Shown: piece by piece, positions 1-9,621 of the stretch | How the letters are laid out: every line of letters starts with the position of its first letter | Position numbering within the stretch: the first letter of the stretch is position 1 | Assembly (NCBI RefSeq): GCF_000159955.1 | Contig: NZ_GG695977.1 | Coordinates: 84,238-110,769 of the forward strand | Direction: 5' to 3' | Source: Paenibacillus sp. oral taxon 786 str. D14 | GTDB lineage: Bacteria > Bacillota > Bacilli > Paenibacillales > Paenibacillaceae | Length of the DNA: 26,532 nucleotides | Notes under the pieces: generated by a model | What the model saw: the letters and a program-made list of their open reading frames with translations, nothing else | Told to the model about the DNA's origin: nothing | Databases searched by the model: none | Position numbers and translations under genes: made by a program

Positions 1-1655
<1,655 letters not shown>

Positions 1656-1683
1656 CGGGCCGCCCATTTCTATACGGCACCGC

Positions 1684-1711
1684 ACCATTAACCCTGTTTC
1701 TTCATAAGATG
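1684..1711 (+). promoter_or_regulatory. possible sigma-K-type promoter of gerE
   Basis: ACC at 1684-1686, a 16-bp spacer, then CATAAGATG at 1703-1711. This resembles the late mother-cell sigma-K pattern (AC, then CATA-N3-TA), with the last base different. gerE of B. subtilis is transcribed by sigma-K, which makes the match plausible, but the consensus is short. Confidence 0.3.
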
Positions 1712-1773
1712 TGTTGACTGTATCCCTGAACCTTGTTAAACCACAAAACCCGAGCAAGGAGGGGTGACGCATT

Positions 1774-1998
1774 TTGAAGAGCAGCGATCGTAACAGCAAA
1801 TTTCTGTTGACTCATCGTGAACGGGAGGTCTTCGAGCTTCTCGTGCAGGATAAAACGACGCGCGACATTGCCGGGCAACTGTTTATTAGTGAGAAAACCG
1901 TCCGTAATCACATTTCTAACGTCATGCAAAAGTTGAATGTCAAAGGTCGCGCGCAGGCGGTTGTCGAGCTGATCAAGCTTGGGGAGCTGAAAATCTGA
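1774..1998 (+). CDS. gerE: GerE, late sporulation LuxR/FixJ-type transcription factor
   Basis: A 74-residue protein, the same size as B. subtilis GerE. It is essentially a single LuxR-type helix-turn-helix domain: LTHREREVFELLVQDKTT (about residues 12-29), FISEKTVRNHISNVMQKL (about 37-54, containing the recognition helix) and GRAQAVVELIKLGEL at the C-terminus. In Bacillus GerE acts in the mother cell at the last stage of sporulation, activating and repressing sigma-K-dependent coat and cortex genes. There is no receiver domain, as expected for GerE. The start is TTG, chosen because AAGGAGGGG ends about 9 bases upstream and the resulting length matches the family. It is monocistronic, followed by a strong terminator and a convergent dipeptidase gene. 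Confidence 0.95.
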   Translation: MKSSDRNSKFLLTHREREVFELLVQDKTTRDIAGQLFISEKTVRNHISNVMQKLNVKGRAQAVVELIKLGELKI

Positions 1999-2028
1999 CG
2001 GTGAACTACGTGTTCGTAGAAAGCCGCA

Positions 2029-2072
2029 AGCCTTCTTTTTCACCCCGGAAGGGGTAAGAGAAGGTTTTTTTG
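2029..2072 (+). terminator. rho-independent terminator of gerE
   Basis: Outer arms CCTTCT/AGAAGG and inner arms ACCCC/GGGGT around a GGAA loop, followed by seven T. Confidence 0.85.
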
Positions 2073-2089
2073 TGTGCGTATCCGCAAAT

Positions 2090-2134
2090 AAAAAAACCTC
2101 CAAGCATCCTATTCACATCAGATGCCGGAGGTTA
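2090..2134 (-). terminator. rho-independent terminator of the M20 dipeptidase gene
   Basis: Read on the minus strand, arms AACCTCCGGCATC and GATGCTTGGAGGTT flank a 12-base loop and are followed by a run of T. It lies just past the stop codon at 2150, back to back with the gerE terminator. Confidence 0.85.
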
Positions 2135-2149
2135 TTGGCTAAACTAACG

Positions 2150-3505
2150 TTACAGCGACTTCAAATAATGAACGATCGTGAGCAGCCCTTTGTCAAAGTT
2201 CTCCAGGTTAAAATGCTCGTTTGGCGCATGCAGGTTTTCGTCCGGCAGCCCGAAGCCCATCATGACGGCTGGAGCCGACAGGACGCGGGACAAGGTCTCG
2301 ACGATCGGGATCGAACCGCCGTCCTTCGTGAACAGCGCCCGAGTGCCGTAAATGGCTTCGTAGGCATCGGCCGCTTTTTGCAGCATCGGATCTTCCGGAT
2401 TGCATGTGAAGGCCCGCGCTTTCTCGGTCGCTTTGACCTTCAAGGTTGCCCCCGGCTGCAGGTGTTTGTGCAGATGCCGTTCGATGCGGTCGATCGTGGC
2501 TTGCGGGTCCTGGTCGCCAACGAGGCGGCAGGTGATTTTGGCATGGGCTTCCTTCGGCAGTACCGTTTTGGTCCCTTCCCCTTGGAATCCGCCGTAAACC
2601 CCGTTGAGTTCCAGCGTTGGACGGGCGCCGGTCCGCTCGACGAAGGAGTACCCTGCTTCGCCAAACAGCTCCTTCAAGCCAAGATCCCGCTTGAGCTTCT
2701 CTTCGTCAAATTGTTGCTTGGCGAACTCTTCGCGTTCGAGCGCAGACAGCTCGTGAACGCCTTCGTAGAAGCCTTCGACCGTGACTCGGCCTTGCTCATC
2801 ATGCAGGGAAGCCAGCAACGATACCAGGGCGTGCAGCGCGTTAGGGACACCGCCGCCATATGTACCGGAGTGCAAATCGGTGTTGGCGGTATACACCGAG
2901 ACTTCCATCGCACACAAGCCGCGCAGACCGATGCAAATCGCCGGTTTGCCCGGTGCCATCAGCGCGGTATCGGAGATCAGGATCACGTCAGCGGCCAGCT
3001 TGTCCTGGTTGGCTTCCAAGAAGGCGGGCAGGTTCGGGCTGGTGACTTCCTCTTCCCCTTCGATGCAGAATTTGATGTTGACCGGAAGCTCCTTCTCCTG
3101 CTTCAAAATCGCCTCCACGGCCTTGATATGCATAAACACTTGGCCTTTATCGTCCGTCGCTCCGCGGGCGTACAGCTTGCCGTTCCGAATGGACGGCTCA
3201 AATGGCGGCGTCTCCCACAGATTCAGCGGGTCTACCGGTTGTACGTCATAATGGCCGTAAACCAGAACGGTTGGTTTCCCTGGTGCGTGCAGATGCTCGG
3301 CATAAACGATGGGATGCCCTGCAGTAGGATGAATCTCCACCGATTCCATACCGGCGCGGCGCAGAGCTTCGGCGATCCATTCGGCCGCCTTCTGCACATC
3401 GCCTTTGTGTTCGGACAAGGCGGAGATGCTGGGAATCCGAAGCAATTCGCCAAGTTCATTTAAGTGTTGTTCGCGGTTCGTATTAAAATAAGCTTGATAA
3501 TCCAT
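2150..3505 (-). CDS. M20-family metallopeptidase, probable dipeptidase
   Basis: A 451-residue cytosolic di-zinc peptidase of the M20 family (cytosolic non-specific dipeptidase/PepV-like group). It likely hydrolyses dipeptides in the cytoplasm. Visible active-site pieces are YGHYDVQP (metal His85 and catalytic-site Asp87), GATDDKGQ (bridging Asp118), the adjacent glutamates in EGEEEV (about 151-152), ISDT (metal Asp179) and a late histidine in NEHF. The dimerisation insert follows, beginning with the DLHSGTYGG region. The ATG is preceded on the minus strand by GGGAGG at a normal distance. It is monocistronic and has its own terminator. The dipeptide importer at 15.9-21.7 kb could supply substrate, but the genes are not adjacent. 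The exact substrate range cannot be read from sequence. Confidence 0.9.
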   Translation of the reverse strand: MDYQAYFNTNREQHLNELGELLRIPSISALSEHKGDVQKAAEWIAEALRRAGMESVEIHPTAGHPIVYAEHLHAPGKPTVLVYGHYDVQPVDPLNLWETPPFEPSIRNGKLYARGATDDKGQVFMHIKAVEAILKQEKELPVNIKFCIEGEEEVTSPNLPAFLEANQDKLAADVILISDTALMAPGKPAICIGLRGLCAMEVSVYTANTDLHSGTYGGGVPNALHALVSLLASLHDEQGRVTVEGFYEGVHELSALEREEFAKQQFDEEKLKRDLGLKELFGEAGYSFVERTGARPTLELNGVYGGFQGEGTKTVLPKEAHAKITCRLVGDQDPQATIDRIERHLHKHLQPGATLKVKATEKARAFTCNPEDPMLQKAADAYEAIYGTRALFTKDGGSIPIVETLSRVLSAPAVMMGFGLPDENLHAPNEHFNLENFDKGLLTIVHYLKSL

Positions 3506-3617
3506 CGTCGAATGTTCCTCCCGAACTAGAACTAGTTTTACCTTTATATTCTACACCTTTTTTGCCGAGAACACGAATGACGGGGTGACGCAATTAAAAG
3601 CAAGAGCCTCCCGATTC

Positions 3618-3691
3618 CTTAAATTCACCTTAAAAGGGACGCGCTTTTTTTAGGAATATTTAAGGTAAATTCGATGGATATCTGGTAAAGT
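3618..3691 (+). promoter_or_regulatory. paired direct-repeat boxes upstream of the PrsA-like gene
   Basis: On the minus strand, TTTAAG-N5-TTTAAG occupies 3618-3634 exactly. On the plus strand, TTTTAG-N5-TTTAAG occupies 3648-3664. Together they give a 12-of-13 inverted repeat (3622-3634 against 3659-3671). A possible extended -10, TGG-TAAAGT, follows at 3683-3691, so the right box would lie around the -35 region. Half-sites one helical turn apart are typical for OmpR-family response regulators, and TTTAAG-N5-TTTAAG is the published CiaR site of streptococci. The regulator here is unknown. Confidence 0.5.
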
Positions 3692-3752
3692 CAAGAAAGC
3701 ACGTTTTGAATCCAAATTGAATGCTTCATGAAGAAGGGAGTCGCAAAGTCAT

Positions 3753-4949
3753 ATGGACGAAAAGGAAAAAAAAGAGTTGGAGGCAACCGGAGGCGAAACC
3801 GGAGCCGCTGAGGAGACGCGGGCCCAGGATGGACAGGCCGGTCCGGCGGATGCCGGGACGGACCAGCTAGCGAAAGCGGCAAATGATCCGGCGGATGCTG
3901 TGGGCGACCCGTCGACGGAAACGGAATCTTCTCCAGCGAACGAAGCGGAAGTAACCGTCGCGGCTACGGGCAGCACAACCGATGAGGACTTGACGCCGGT
4001 GATGGTTCCCCTGAACGGGGAGACGGAGACTGCACCGGTACAAGCCCCTACATCCAGTAATAAAGTATGGCAGATCGTATCGTTGGTACTGGCTGTTTTG
4101 CTGGTCGTTGTACTGATCAAACCGCCGTTTGCCACGAATAAGGCAGAGGCCGTCGCTACGGTTAACGGTGTGGAAATTACGAAGGACCGGCTCTATGAAG
4201 AACTGGCTGCCAATGGCGGAGAACAAGCGCTGACAAACCTCATCAACCAGGAGCTTGTGAACCAAGAGGCTGCTAAGAACAATATCACGATCACGGATGC
4301 CGATGTCGACGCCGAAATCGAAACCTACAAAACCCAGTTTGGTTCGGAAGAAGCGCTGAATCAAGCTTTGGAGCAGTACGGGATGACCATGGATGATTTG
4401 CTCAAGCAGGTCGAAATGGAGCTGAAGCTGACGAAGCTGCTGGAACCGCAGATCAATGTTACCGACGAGCAGGTTAAGGAAACGTTTGAAACCTACAAGG
4501 ATTCCTTTAATACACCGGAGCAAGTTCGGACTTCCGTCATTTTGGTCGCAACTGAAGAGGAAGCGAAGGATATCGTGAAGCAGTTGAAGGAAGGCGCCGA
4601 TTTTGCAGAGCTGGCCAAGAGCAAATCGCTGGATACAGCTACGAAGGATCAAGGAGGAGACACCGATTTCTTCGCCCGCGGCGAAATGGAAGAAGCGGTG
4701 GAAGAAGCCGCCTTCAAGCTGGCGAAAGGCGAGATTAGCGAGCCTGTTAAGACGAGCGAAGGTTATCAGGTCATTAAAGTCACCGACAAGAAGGAAGCCC
4801 ACACGGCAACGCTGGAGGAGAAGAAGGATGAGATCCGCAAGAGCCTTATCTCCCAACAGGTTTCCAGCATGTCGGGAGCGTGGCTGGAGGACGTTCGCAG
4901 CAAAGCGAAAATCACCAATACATTTACGGATGCAGCCGCTGCCGAGTAA
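3753..4949 (+). CDS. membrane-anchored PrsA/SurA-like peptidyl-prolyl isomerase
   Basis: A 398-residue protein in three parts. Residues 1-104 are highly acidic and low in hydrophobic residues. Residues about 105-122 (VWQIVSLVLAVLLVVVLI) form one membrane segment. Residues about 130-390 are an extracytoplasmic foldase: a SurA-N-like helical region (VATVNGVEITKDRLYEEL) and then a parvulin rotamase domain at about 258-350, including FAELAKSKSLD, GGDTDFFARGEM and SEGYQVIKV. Parvulin foldases help exported proteins fold outside the membrane. There is no lipobox cysteine, so unlike classical PrsA it is a signal-anchor protein, with the acidic tail probably in the cytoplasm. The ATG has GAAGGGAG upstream. 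The gene is monocistronic, with a terminator after it and repeated regulatory boxes before it. Confidence 0.88.
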   Translation: MDEKEKKELEATGGETGAAEETRAQDGQAGPADAGTDQLAKAANDPADAVGDPSTETESSPANEAEVTVAATGSTTDEDLTPVMVPLNGETETAPVQAPTSSNKVWQIVSLVLAVLLVVVLIKPPFATNKAEAVATVNGVEITKDRLYEELAANGGEQALTNLINQELVNQEAAKNNITITDADVDAEIETYKTQFGSEEALNQALEQYGMTMDDLLKQVEMELKLTKLLEPQINVTDEQVKETFETYKDSFNTPEQVRTSVILVATEEEAKDIVKQLKEGADFAELAKSKSLDTATKDQGGDTDFFARGEMEEAVEEAAFKLAKGEISEPVKTSEGYQVIKVTDKKEAHTATLEEKKDEIRKSLISQQVSSMSGAWLEDVRSKAKITNTFTDAAAAE

Positions 4950-4974
4950 TTCGGCTGAAGCAGCAGCCATTCTG

Positions 4975-5005
4975 AACCGCCGAAGCCCTGCTTCGGCGGT
5001 TTTTG
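4975..5005 (+). terminator. rho-independent terminator of the PrsA-like gene
   Basis: Perfect arms AACCGCCGAAGC and GCTTCGGCGGTT with a CCT loop, ending in a T run. Confidence 0.92.
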
Positions 5006-5035
5006 GTATTTCGGTTTGAACACTTCAAGATCGCT

Positions 5036-5064
5036 TTGTGTTTCCGGAAGTCTGACGGTACAAT
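5036..5064 (+). promoter_or_regulatory. sigma-A-like promoter of the methyltransferase/MBL pair
   Basis: TTGTGT at 5036-5041, a 17-bp spacer, and TACAAT at 5059-5064. It lies between the preceding terminator and the methyltransferase start. The -10 is good and the -35 only fair. Confidence 0.5.
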
Positions 5065-5128
5065 GAGGATACACGGATGCATTTGAGTACATATCCAATT
5101 GGGACGGATCGTATGGAGGCAGGGGAAG

Positions 5129-5863
5129 ATGGCGGAGTGGTATGAGCTTAGTTTCGGGGAAGATTATTTGCTGGTATATAAGCACCGCGATGCGCAAGGT
5201 GCGAAACACGAAGTTCAGCGGATGATCCGCTGGCTTCATCTTCCTCCAGGTGCGAAGGTGTTGGATTTATGCTGCGGCATGGGCCGCCATTCGCTGGCGC
5301 TGGCCGAAGCGGGTTACAAGGTGACCGGCGTGGATTTGTCAGAGGTGTTGCTGCGCGAGGCGAGACGCCTCGACCCCGAGGGTCGGATCACCTGGCACCG
5401 GGCGGATATGCGCGAGTTGCCGCTTCAAAGCGGGGAGTTTGAGGCGGTGGTGAACTTATTTACTTCATTTGGTTATTTTAAAAAGGACGAGGAGCAGATC
5501 AAGGTGCTGCGGGAAGCGGCCCGCGTACTGAAGTCAGGGGGCCGTTTCCTTCTCGATTTTCTTAATCCCGCTTATGTTGCCGCCCATCTTGTTCCGTATT
5601 CGGTACGGGAGGACGCGGGGCAGCAGATCGTAGAACGGCGGCGGATTGAAGATGGGTATGTCATCAAGGACATCGAAATTACCGCCCCTGGCGGAGAACC
5701 AAGGCATTATATGGAGCGGATTAAGCTGTACGAATTGGATGATTTTCGGCGGATGCTGAAGGAGGCCGGTTTAACCTTGCAGAACGTTCATGGGGATTAT
5801 GATGAAGAGCTTTACGATCCGAAGACGTCTCGGCGCATGATTTTGGTGGGGGTGCGGCCATGA
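5129..5863 (+). CDS. class I SAM-dependent methyltransferase
   Basis: A 244-residue Rossmann-fold methyltransferase of the Methyltransf_11/25 type. Motif I, VLDLCCGMGRHSLALAEAGY, binds S-adenosylmethionine and is followed by VTGVDLS, the acidic loop for the ribose. A second acidic motif (ADMRELPLQ) and the post-motif segment LKSGGRFLLDFLNP are also in place. The substrate cannot be told from the sequence. The start at 5129 (MAEWYELSFG) is preferred over an in-frame ATG at 5099 because GGAGG lies 9 bases before it and homologous proteins begin this way. The stop overlaps the next start by four bases (ATGA), so translation is probably coupled to the metallo-hydrolase. Confidence 0.9.
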   Translation: MAEWYELSFGEDYLLVYKHRDAQGAKHEVQRMIRWLHLPPGAKVLDLCCGMGRHSLALAEAGYKVTGVDLSEVLLREARRLDPEGRITWHRADMRELPLQSGEFEAVVNLFTSFGYFKKDEEQIKVLREAARVLKSGGRFLLDFLNPAYVAAHLVPYSVREDAGQQIVERRRIEDGYVIKDIEITAPGGEPRHYMERIKLYELDDFRRMLKEAGLTLQNVHGDYDEELYDPKTSRRMILVGVRP

Positions 5864-6861
5864 CATTATTGCCGGAAATCCAGCTCTGGGACCGGGAGTT
5901 CGTGGCCCGTGTTCCGATCTCGATGGCCCCTCCCCTGCGCAGGGTGAACAGCTACGTGCTGAAGGGAGAAGAGGGGATTACCATCATCGATCCAGGGCCG
6001 CGAACGGAGGAGACGATCGAAGAGTGGCGGGCAGCTTGGCAGGATCTCAGGATATCGCCGCGCGACATTAGGCAAATCGTCTTGACCCACCACCACCCCG
6101 ATCATTATGGCCTGGCGGGATATATGCAGGAGGTCACCGGAGCGGCCGTATTGATGTCGCCGCGGGCTTATAAAGAGACGCGGCTGATGTGGGGGCCGGA
6201 CAGCCGGATGCACAAAGCGCTGCCCGATTTGTACCGGCGGCACGGGATGCCGGAATCGTGGTACAGCCAGCTGCCCGGGCATCTGCAGGGCTTTTTCGCT
6301 CAGGTCACGCCGGCTCCCGAAGTAACCTTTCTCCGGGAGGGAGAGCCGATCCGGATGGGTGGACGAGCCTGGCTGCCGATTGAAACGGCCGGACATGCCC
6401 CGGGGCACCTGTCCTTTTATAATGCCGAACACCAACTGATGTTCTGCGGGGATGCGGTGCTGCCGCAAATCTCCCCCAACGTCAGCTTCTTGCCTGGCAG
6501 TGATCCGCAGCCGCTGCAATCGTTCCTGGATTCGCTGGAGAAGCTGAGCGCTTACGAGGTGGCAACCGCATATCCGGGACACCGCAATCCGTTTGATTAT
6601 TTTGCGGAGCGTGTGCGGCTGTTGCTTGAGCATCACGGCGAGCGGCTCCTGCGCATCGAACGATTGCTGCAGGAGCGGCCGCAAACGGCTTTCGACGTTT
6701 GCGCCGCCTTATTTGGCACGGAGCTTAGCATCCACCAAATGCGCTTTGCCATGTCAGAAACGCTGGCCCATCTAGTTGAGTTGGTCCGGCAAGGGCGGGC
6801 TGAAGAGCAGACGAACGGAGAAGGTACAGACGAGGTTATCCGGTATGCTCCGGTGGAATAG
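5860..6861 (+). CDS. metallo-beta-lactamase-fold hydrolase
   Basis: A 333-residue MBL-fold hydrolase. The signature LTHHHPDHYG gives the metal ligands His77, His79, Asp81 and His82. A later ETAGHAPGHLSF carries the next ligand histidine, FCGDAVL the bridging aspartate, and AYPGHRNPF the last histidine. A C-terminal helical, winged-helix-like extension (about 260-325) resembles the LACTB2/GloB-like subgroup. Members include thioester hydrolases and nucleases, so only a general hydrolase call is safe. The start ATG is embedded in the stop of the methyltransferase gene. The following hairpin ends the two-gene operon. Confidence 0.88.
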   Translation: MTLLPEIQLWDREFVARVPISMAPPLRRVNSYVLKGEEGITIIDPGPRTEETIEEWRAAWQDLRISPRDIRQIVLTHHHPDHYGLAGYMQEVTGAAVLMSPRAYKETRLMWGPDSRMHKALPDLYRRHGMPESWYSQLPGHLQGFFAQVTPAPEVTFLREGEPIRMGGRAWLPIETAGHAPGHLSFYNAEHQLMFCGDAVLPQISPNVSFLPGSDPQPLQSFLDSLEKLSAYEVATAYPGHRNPFDYFAERVRLLLEHHGERLLRIERLLQERPQTAFDVCAALFGTELSIHQMRFAMSETLAHLVELVRQGRAEEQTNGEGTDEVIRYAPVE

Positions 6862-6870
6862 TCCAATAAT

Positions 6871-6911
6871 GCAAAAAGAAGGGCGGCATTTGATTTGCCG
6901 TCCTTCTTTGC
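6871..6911. terminator. bidirectional terminator between the MBL hydrolase and pgpA
   Basis: Arms AAAGAAGG-G-CGGCA and TGCCG-T-CCTTCTTT around a seven-base loop. A/T runs on both sides allow it to serve both converging genes. Confidence 0.85.
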
Positions 6912-6927
6912 GTTGCACTGATGGAGA

Positions 6928-7494
6928 TTACCGCTCGGAGTCGAGGGATTCCTCACCGCGTTCTTTTTCCCGTTCCGCTTGTTTGCGATGGGCGATCCGG
7001 CTGCTGGCCGAGGCTGCAATGGCGCCGACAATGTCATCCAAGAACGTATTGCACGGACCCAGCGTCTTGTCATTCAGCCGTTCCAAAATACCCGGTTTCA
7101 GCTTATCGACATAACCGTAGTTGGTGAAGCCGATGCTTCCATACACGTTGACGATCGAGAAGGCCAGAATCTCGTCCACCCCGTACAACCCCTCGTCATT
7201 GGCAATCATGTCCTGCAGTTCAGGGATCAGCATCCCCTGCTCTGCCAAAATATCGAGCTGAATGCCGGTCAGCACCGCATTTTGCACTTCGCGTTTGGTC
7301 AGCACCTGCTCTACGTTATGTATGCACTCTTCCATCGTCAGGTTCGGGTAGTATTTTTGCTGCAAAAACATTACGAGTTCCGCGATTTGCTCCGTCGTTA
7401 CGCCGCGCTTGTGCAGCCACTCCTTGGTGGCATCAGCGACCTTTTTGCTGTTCAGACTGTAAGGCGCTTTGGCCTTTGGTTGTTCCATCCCCAT
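6928..7494 (-). CDS. phosphatidylglycerophosphatase A family protein (YutG-like)
   Basis: A 188-residue protein of the PgpA superfamily, close in sequence pattern to B. subtilis YutG. The recognisable blocks are AELVMFLQQKYYPNLTMEEC, KREVQNAVLTGIQLDILAE, NDEGLYGVDEILAFSIVNVY, GSIGFTNYGYVDKLKPG and TFLDDIVGAIAASASSR. The family includes enzymes that remove phosphate from phosphatidylglycerophosphate in phospholipid synthesis; for the YutG branch the exact role is less settled. There is no obvious membrane helix, unlike proteobacterial PgpA. The C-terminal 20 residues are charged and variable. AGGAG lies 8 bases before the chosen ATG; a second ATG two codons later is also possible. The gene is monocistronic and converges on the MBL hydrolase. 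Confidence 0.82.
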   Translation of the reverse strand: MGMEQPKAKAPYSLNSKKVADATKEWLHKRGVTTEQIAELVMFLQQKYYPNLTMEECIHNVEQVLTKREVQNAVLTGIQLDILAEQGMLIPELQDMIANDEGLYGVDEILAFSIVNVYGSIGFTNYGYVDKLKPGILERLNDKTLGPCNTFLDDIVGAIAASASSRIAHRKQAEREKERGEESLDSER

Positions 7495-7648
7495 ACACTC
7501 TACTCCTCGTCATTAATAGTTGGATTGACAAGATATGAAGAAGTTTGTCCAGATCCCGGAAAAATATAGTTATGTTTCGGGACAAGGCTCGTATATATAG
7601 TAATACAAATCTTAGCCAATTGAAAAACTTAGGGAGGCACGAGCAAAA

Positions 7649-8707
7649 ATGAAATGGAACCGCCGATTACGAAATACGGCTGCCGCCGGGGCAATATCGC
7701 TTCCGCTGCTGCTGTCGGGCTGCGGTATGTTTGGGGGAAGCTCCGCTCAAATCGATCCTCCGCCTACCGATATTGAAACGCAAATGTTGGAAGGTCTGGA
7801 TGCCGCGGAGCAGACAAGCTTTGCCCAGGAGGAAGCACTCTCTACAGTTTACTTGGCGAACGAGCATGGCTTGCTGGCCCCGGTCGCCTTGCACTTGCCT
7901 GATGGCGAGGCTTCGCTGAAGCTGAACCGGATGCTGGAGATGCTGGTGAAGGACGGCAAGTATGCGAGCCTCCTCCCGGTTGGTTTTAGCGGCATTCTTC
8001 CGGCGGGCAGTGAAGTGAAGGCTGTAACTGTTAAAAAAGATGAGAAGCTGGCTGTCGTCGAGTTTAACCAAGCATTTACGGGCTATGAAGCCGCCGATGA
8101 GCGCAAAATTCTTGAAGCGTTGACCTGGACATTAACCGGAACGCCGGATGTGGAGAAGGTTCAGCTATGGGTGGACGGGCAGAAGTTAAACGAAATGCCG
8201 GTGAACGGTACGCCGCTGGATCGGCCGCTTAGCCGTAATTTTGGGATTAATCTCGAAATTAAAGCAGAATCCGGCTTATCCCAACTGAGCCCGGTCATTG
8301 TATACTTCTCCGCAGCAACGCCAGAGGGGGTCCAATACTTCGTCCCGGTGACGCGATTTGTCCCGGCCGACGGCGATCGCGTGAAATCCGCGCTCGGCGA
8401 ACTGCTCAAAGGGCCGCAACAAGGAGACGGCCTGGAGCGGGTCGTGACCGATAACACGAAGCTGGAAAGTGTCGAGGTCTCGAAGGACGGCATTGTGACC
8501 GTTGCGCTGAAGGACGATATGTTTGAAGCCGGGGAGAAACTGCCAGCACAAATGCTGCAATCTCTGGTGCTGACGGTGACGGAGAACCGGGACGACAGCA
8601 AGGTGCGCATTTGGCTCAACGGACAGAAGGAAGTTGTCGGCCTGGATAACCAGACCTACAGCGAACCGGTGATACGGCCGGAAACGATTAACGAAATCCC
8701 GCTGTAA
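7649..8707 (+). CDS. gerM: GerM, spore germination lipoprotein with two GerMN domains
   Basis: A 352-residue lipoprotein. A basic N-terminus and hydrophobic stretch end in the lipobox LSGC, with lipidated Cys25. Two GerMN (sporulation/germination) domains follow, at about residues 75-190 and 205-335; compare SLKLNRMLEMLVKDG with VKSALGELLKGPQQGDG, and KLAVVEFNQAFTGYE with IVTVALKDDMFEAGE. In Bacillus GerM is needed for normal sporulation and germination and localises to the membrane around the forespore. GGGAGGC lies upstream of the ATG. Its neighbours rph and rdgB keep the B. subtilis gerM-rph-ysnA order, but racE, which precedes gerM there, is missing and a terminator separates gerM from rph. 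Confidence 0.93.
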   Translation: MKWNRRLRNTAAAGAISLPLLLSGCGMFGGSSAQIDPPPTDIETQMLEGLDAAEQTSFAQEEALSTVYLANEHGLLAPVALHLPDGEASLKLNRMLEMLVKDGKYASLLPVGFSGILPAGSEVKAVTVKKDEKLAVVEFNQAFTGYEAADERKILEALTWTLTGTPDVEKVQLWVDGQKLNEMPVNGTPLDRPLSRNFGINLEIKAESGLSQLSPVIVYFSAATPEGVQYFVPVTRFVPADGDRVKSALGELLKGPQQGDGLERVVTDNTKLESVEVSKDGIVTVALKDDMFEAGEKLPAQMLQSLVLTVTENRDDSKVRIWLNGQKEVVGLDNQTYSEPVIRPETINEIPL

Positions 8708-8744
8708 CTATGTTGTTCGCGGCGCGCCCTAAGAGGCAAACCGG

Positions 8745-8774
8745 ACCCTGCTAGGTGCAGGGTTCTTTTTTTGG
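8745..8774 (+). terminator. rho-independent terminator of gerM
   Basis: Perfect arms ACCCTGC (8745-8751) and GCAGGGT (8757-8763) followed by C and a run of T. Confidence 0.85.
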
Positions 8775-8790
8775 CCGAATGGAAAGGTGC

Positions 8791-8815
8791 TTTTATGCCC
8801 ACACTTTGGTAGAAT
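8791..8815 (+). promoter_or_regulatory. possible extended -10 promoter of rph-rdgB
   Basis: TGG-TAGAAT ends at 8815, about 45 bases before the rph start and after the gerM terminator. The -35 region is poor, so recognition would rely on the TG motif. Confidence 0.4.
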
Positions 8816-8860
8816 AGGGAAAGCATATTGACAGCAAGAACACGTAGGAGGCAGTAAAAG

Positions 8861-9619
8861 ATGAGAAGCAACGGACGCCAGGCGGACGAGCGCCGAGCGA
8901 TGAATTTAACCGTCAATGTTAATAAATACGCAGAGGGGTCTGTCTACATCGAGGTGGGCGATACAAAGGTGATGTGTACCGCTACGGTCGAAGAGAAGGT
9001 CCCGATGTTTATGAAAGGGCAGGGCAAAGGCTGGGTAACGGCGGAGTATTCGATGCTCCCTCGCGCAACTCAAACCCGGAACCAGCGGGAATCAGCCCGC
9101 GGGAAGTTGAGCGGCCGTACGATGGAAATCCAGCGGCTCATCGCCCGCGCGCTGCGTTCGGTCGTCGATCTGCAGGCGCTGGGTGAGCGCTCTATCACGA
9201 TCGATTGCGACGTACTGCAGGCAGATGGCGGAACGCGGACCACGTCGATTACCGGGGCGTTCGTGGCGTTGGCGCTGGCGATGCACAAGATCGCTCAGAA
9301 GCACGCGCTGCCGAAGTTTCCGATCACGGACTTTCTCGCATCCGTCAGCGTAGGGATCGTTGGGGAGGACACGTTGTTGGATCTCAACTATGAGGAGGAT
9401 TCCAAAGCGAAGGTCGACATGAACGTGGTGATGACCGGCAACGGCCAGTTTGTTGAGGTTCAAGGTACCGGGGAAGAGAACCCGTTCTCCCGGGCGGAGT
9501 TGGATCATATGCTGGAGCTCGCCGAGAAAGGGATTCGGGAGATGATCGAGCAGCAGCGTGAGGCGCTGGGGCCGATTGCGCTGCTGATCGGAAGCGGGCA
9601 GTCCCGATCGGTGGTGTAA
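8861..9619 (+). CDS. rph: ribonuclease PH
   Basis: A 252-residue phosphorolytic 3'-5' exoribonuclease that trims the 3' ends of tRNA precursors using phosphate and forms a hexameric ring. Family blocks are easy to see: [55 protein letters not shown] (with the phosphate-binding Arg-rich segment), [20 protein letters not shown] (catalytic aspartate region) and [20 protein letters not shown]. The length is typical. GTAGGAGGC lies 10 bases upstream of the ATG. It is followed after two bases by rdgB, an arrangement conserved in Bacillus, so the two are co-transcribed. Three tRNA genes lie in the same window but are not part of the operon. Confidence 0.97.
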   Translation: MRSNGRQADERRAMNLTVNVNKYAEGSVYIEVGDTKVMCTATVEEKVPMFMKGQGKGWVTAEYSMLPRATQTRNQRESARGKLSGRTMEIQRLIARALRSVVDLQALGERSITIDCDVLQADGGTRTTSITGAFVALALAMHKIAQKHALPKFPITDFLASVSVGIVGEDTLLDLNYEEDSKAKVDMNVVMTGNGQFVEVQGTGEENPFSRAELDHMLELAEKGIREMIEQQREALGPIALLIGSGQSRSVV

Positions 9620-9621
9620 GC

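Noticed and set aside
2072..3463. 463-codon plus-strand open frame
   Set aside because: It is the complement of the M20 dipeptidase gene, whose catalytic motifs and ribosome site are clear; the plus-strand product has no sensible composition.
3867..4970. 367-codon minus-strand open frame
   Set aside because: Antisense shadow of the PrsA-like gene.
7545..7585. Imperfect inverted repeat upstream of gerM (TTGTCC...CCCGGAA...TTTCGGG...ACAA)
   Set aside because: The arms are interrupted and unequal, and no matching promoter (including sigma-E) could be placed with it.
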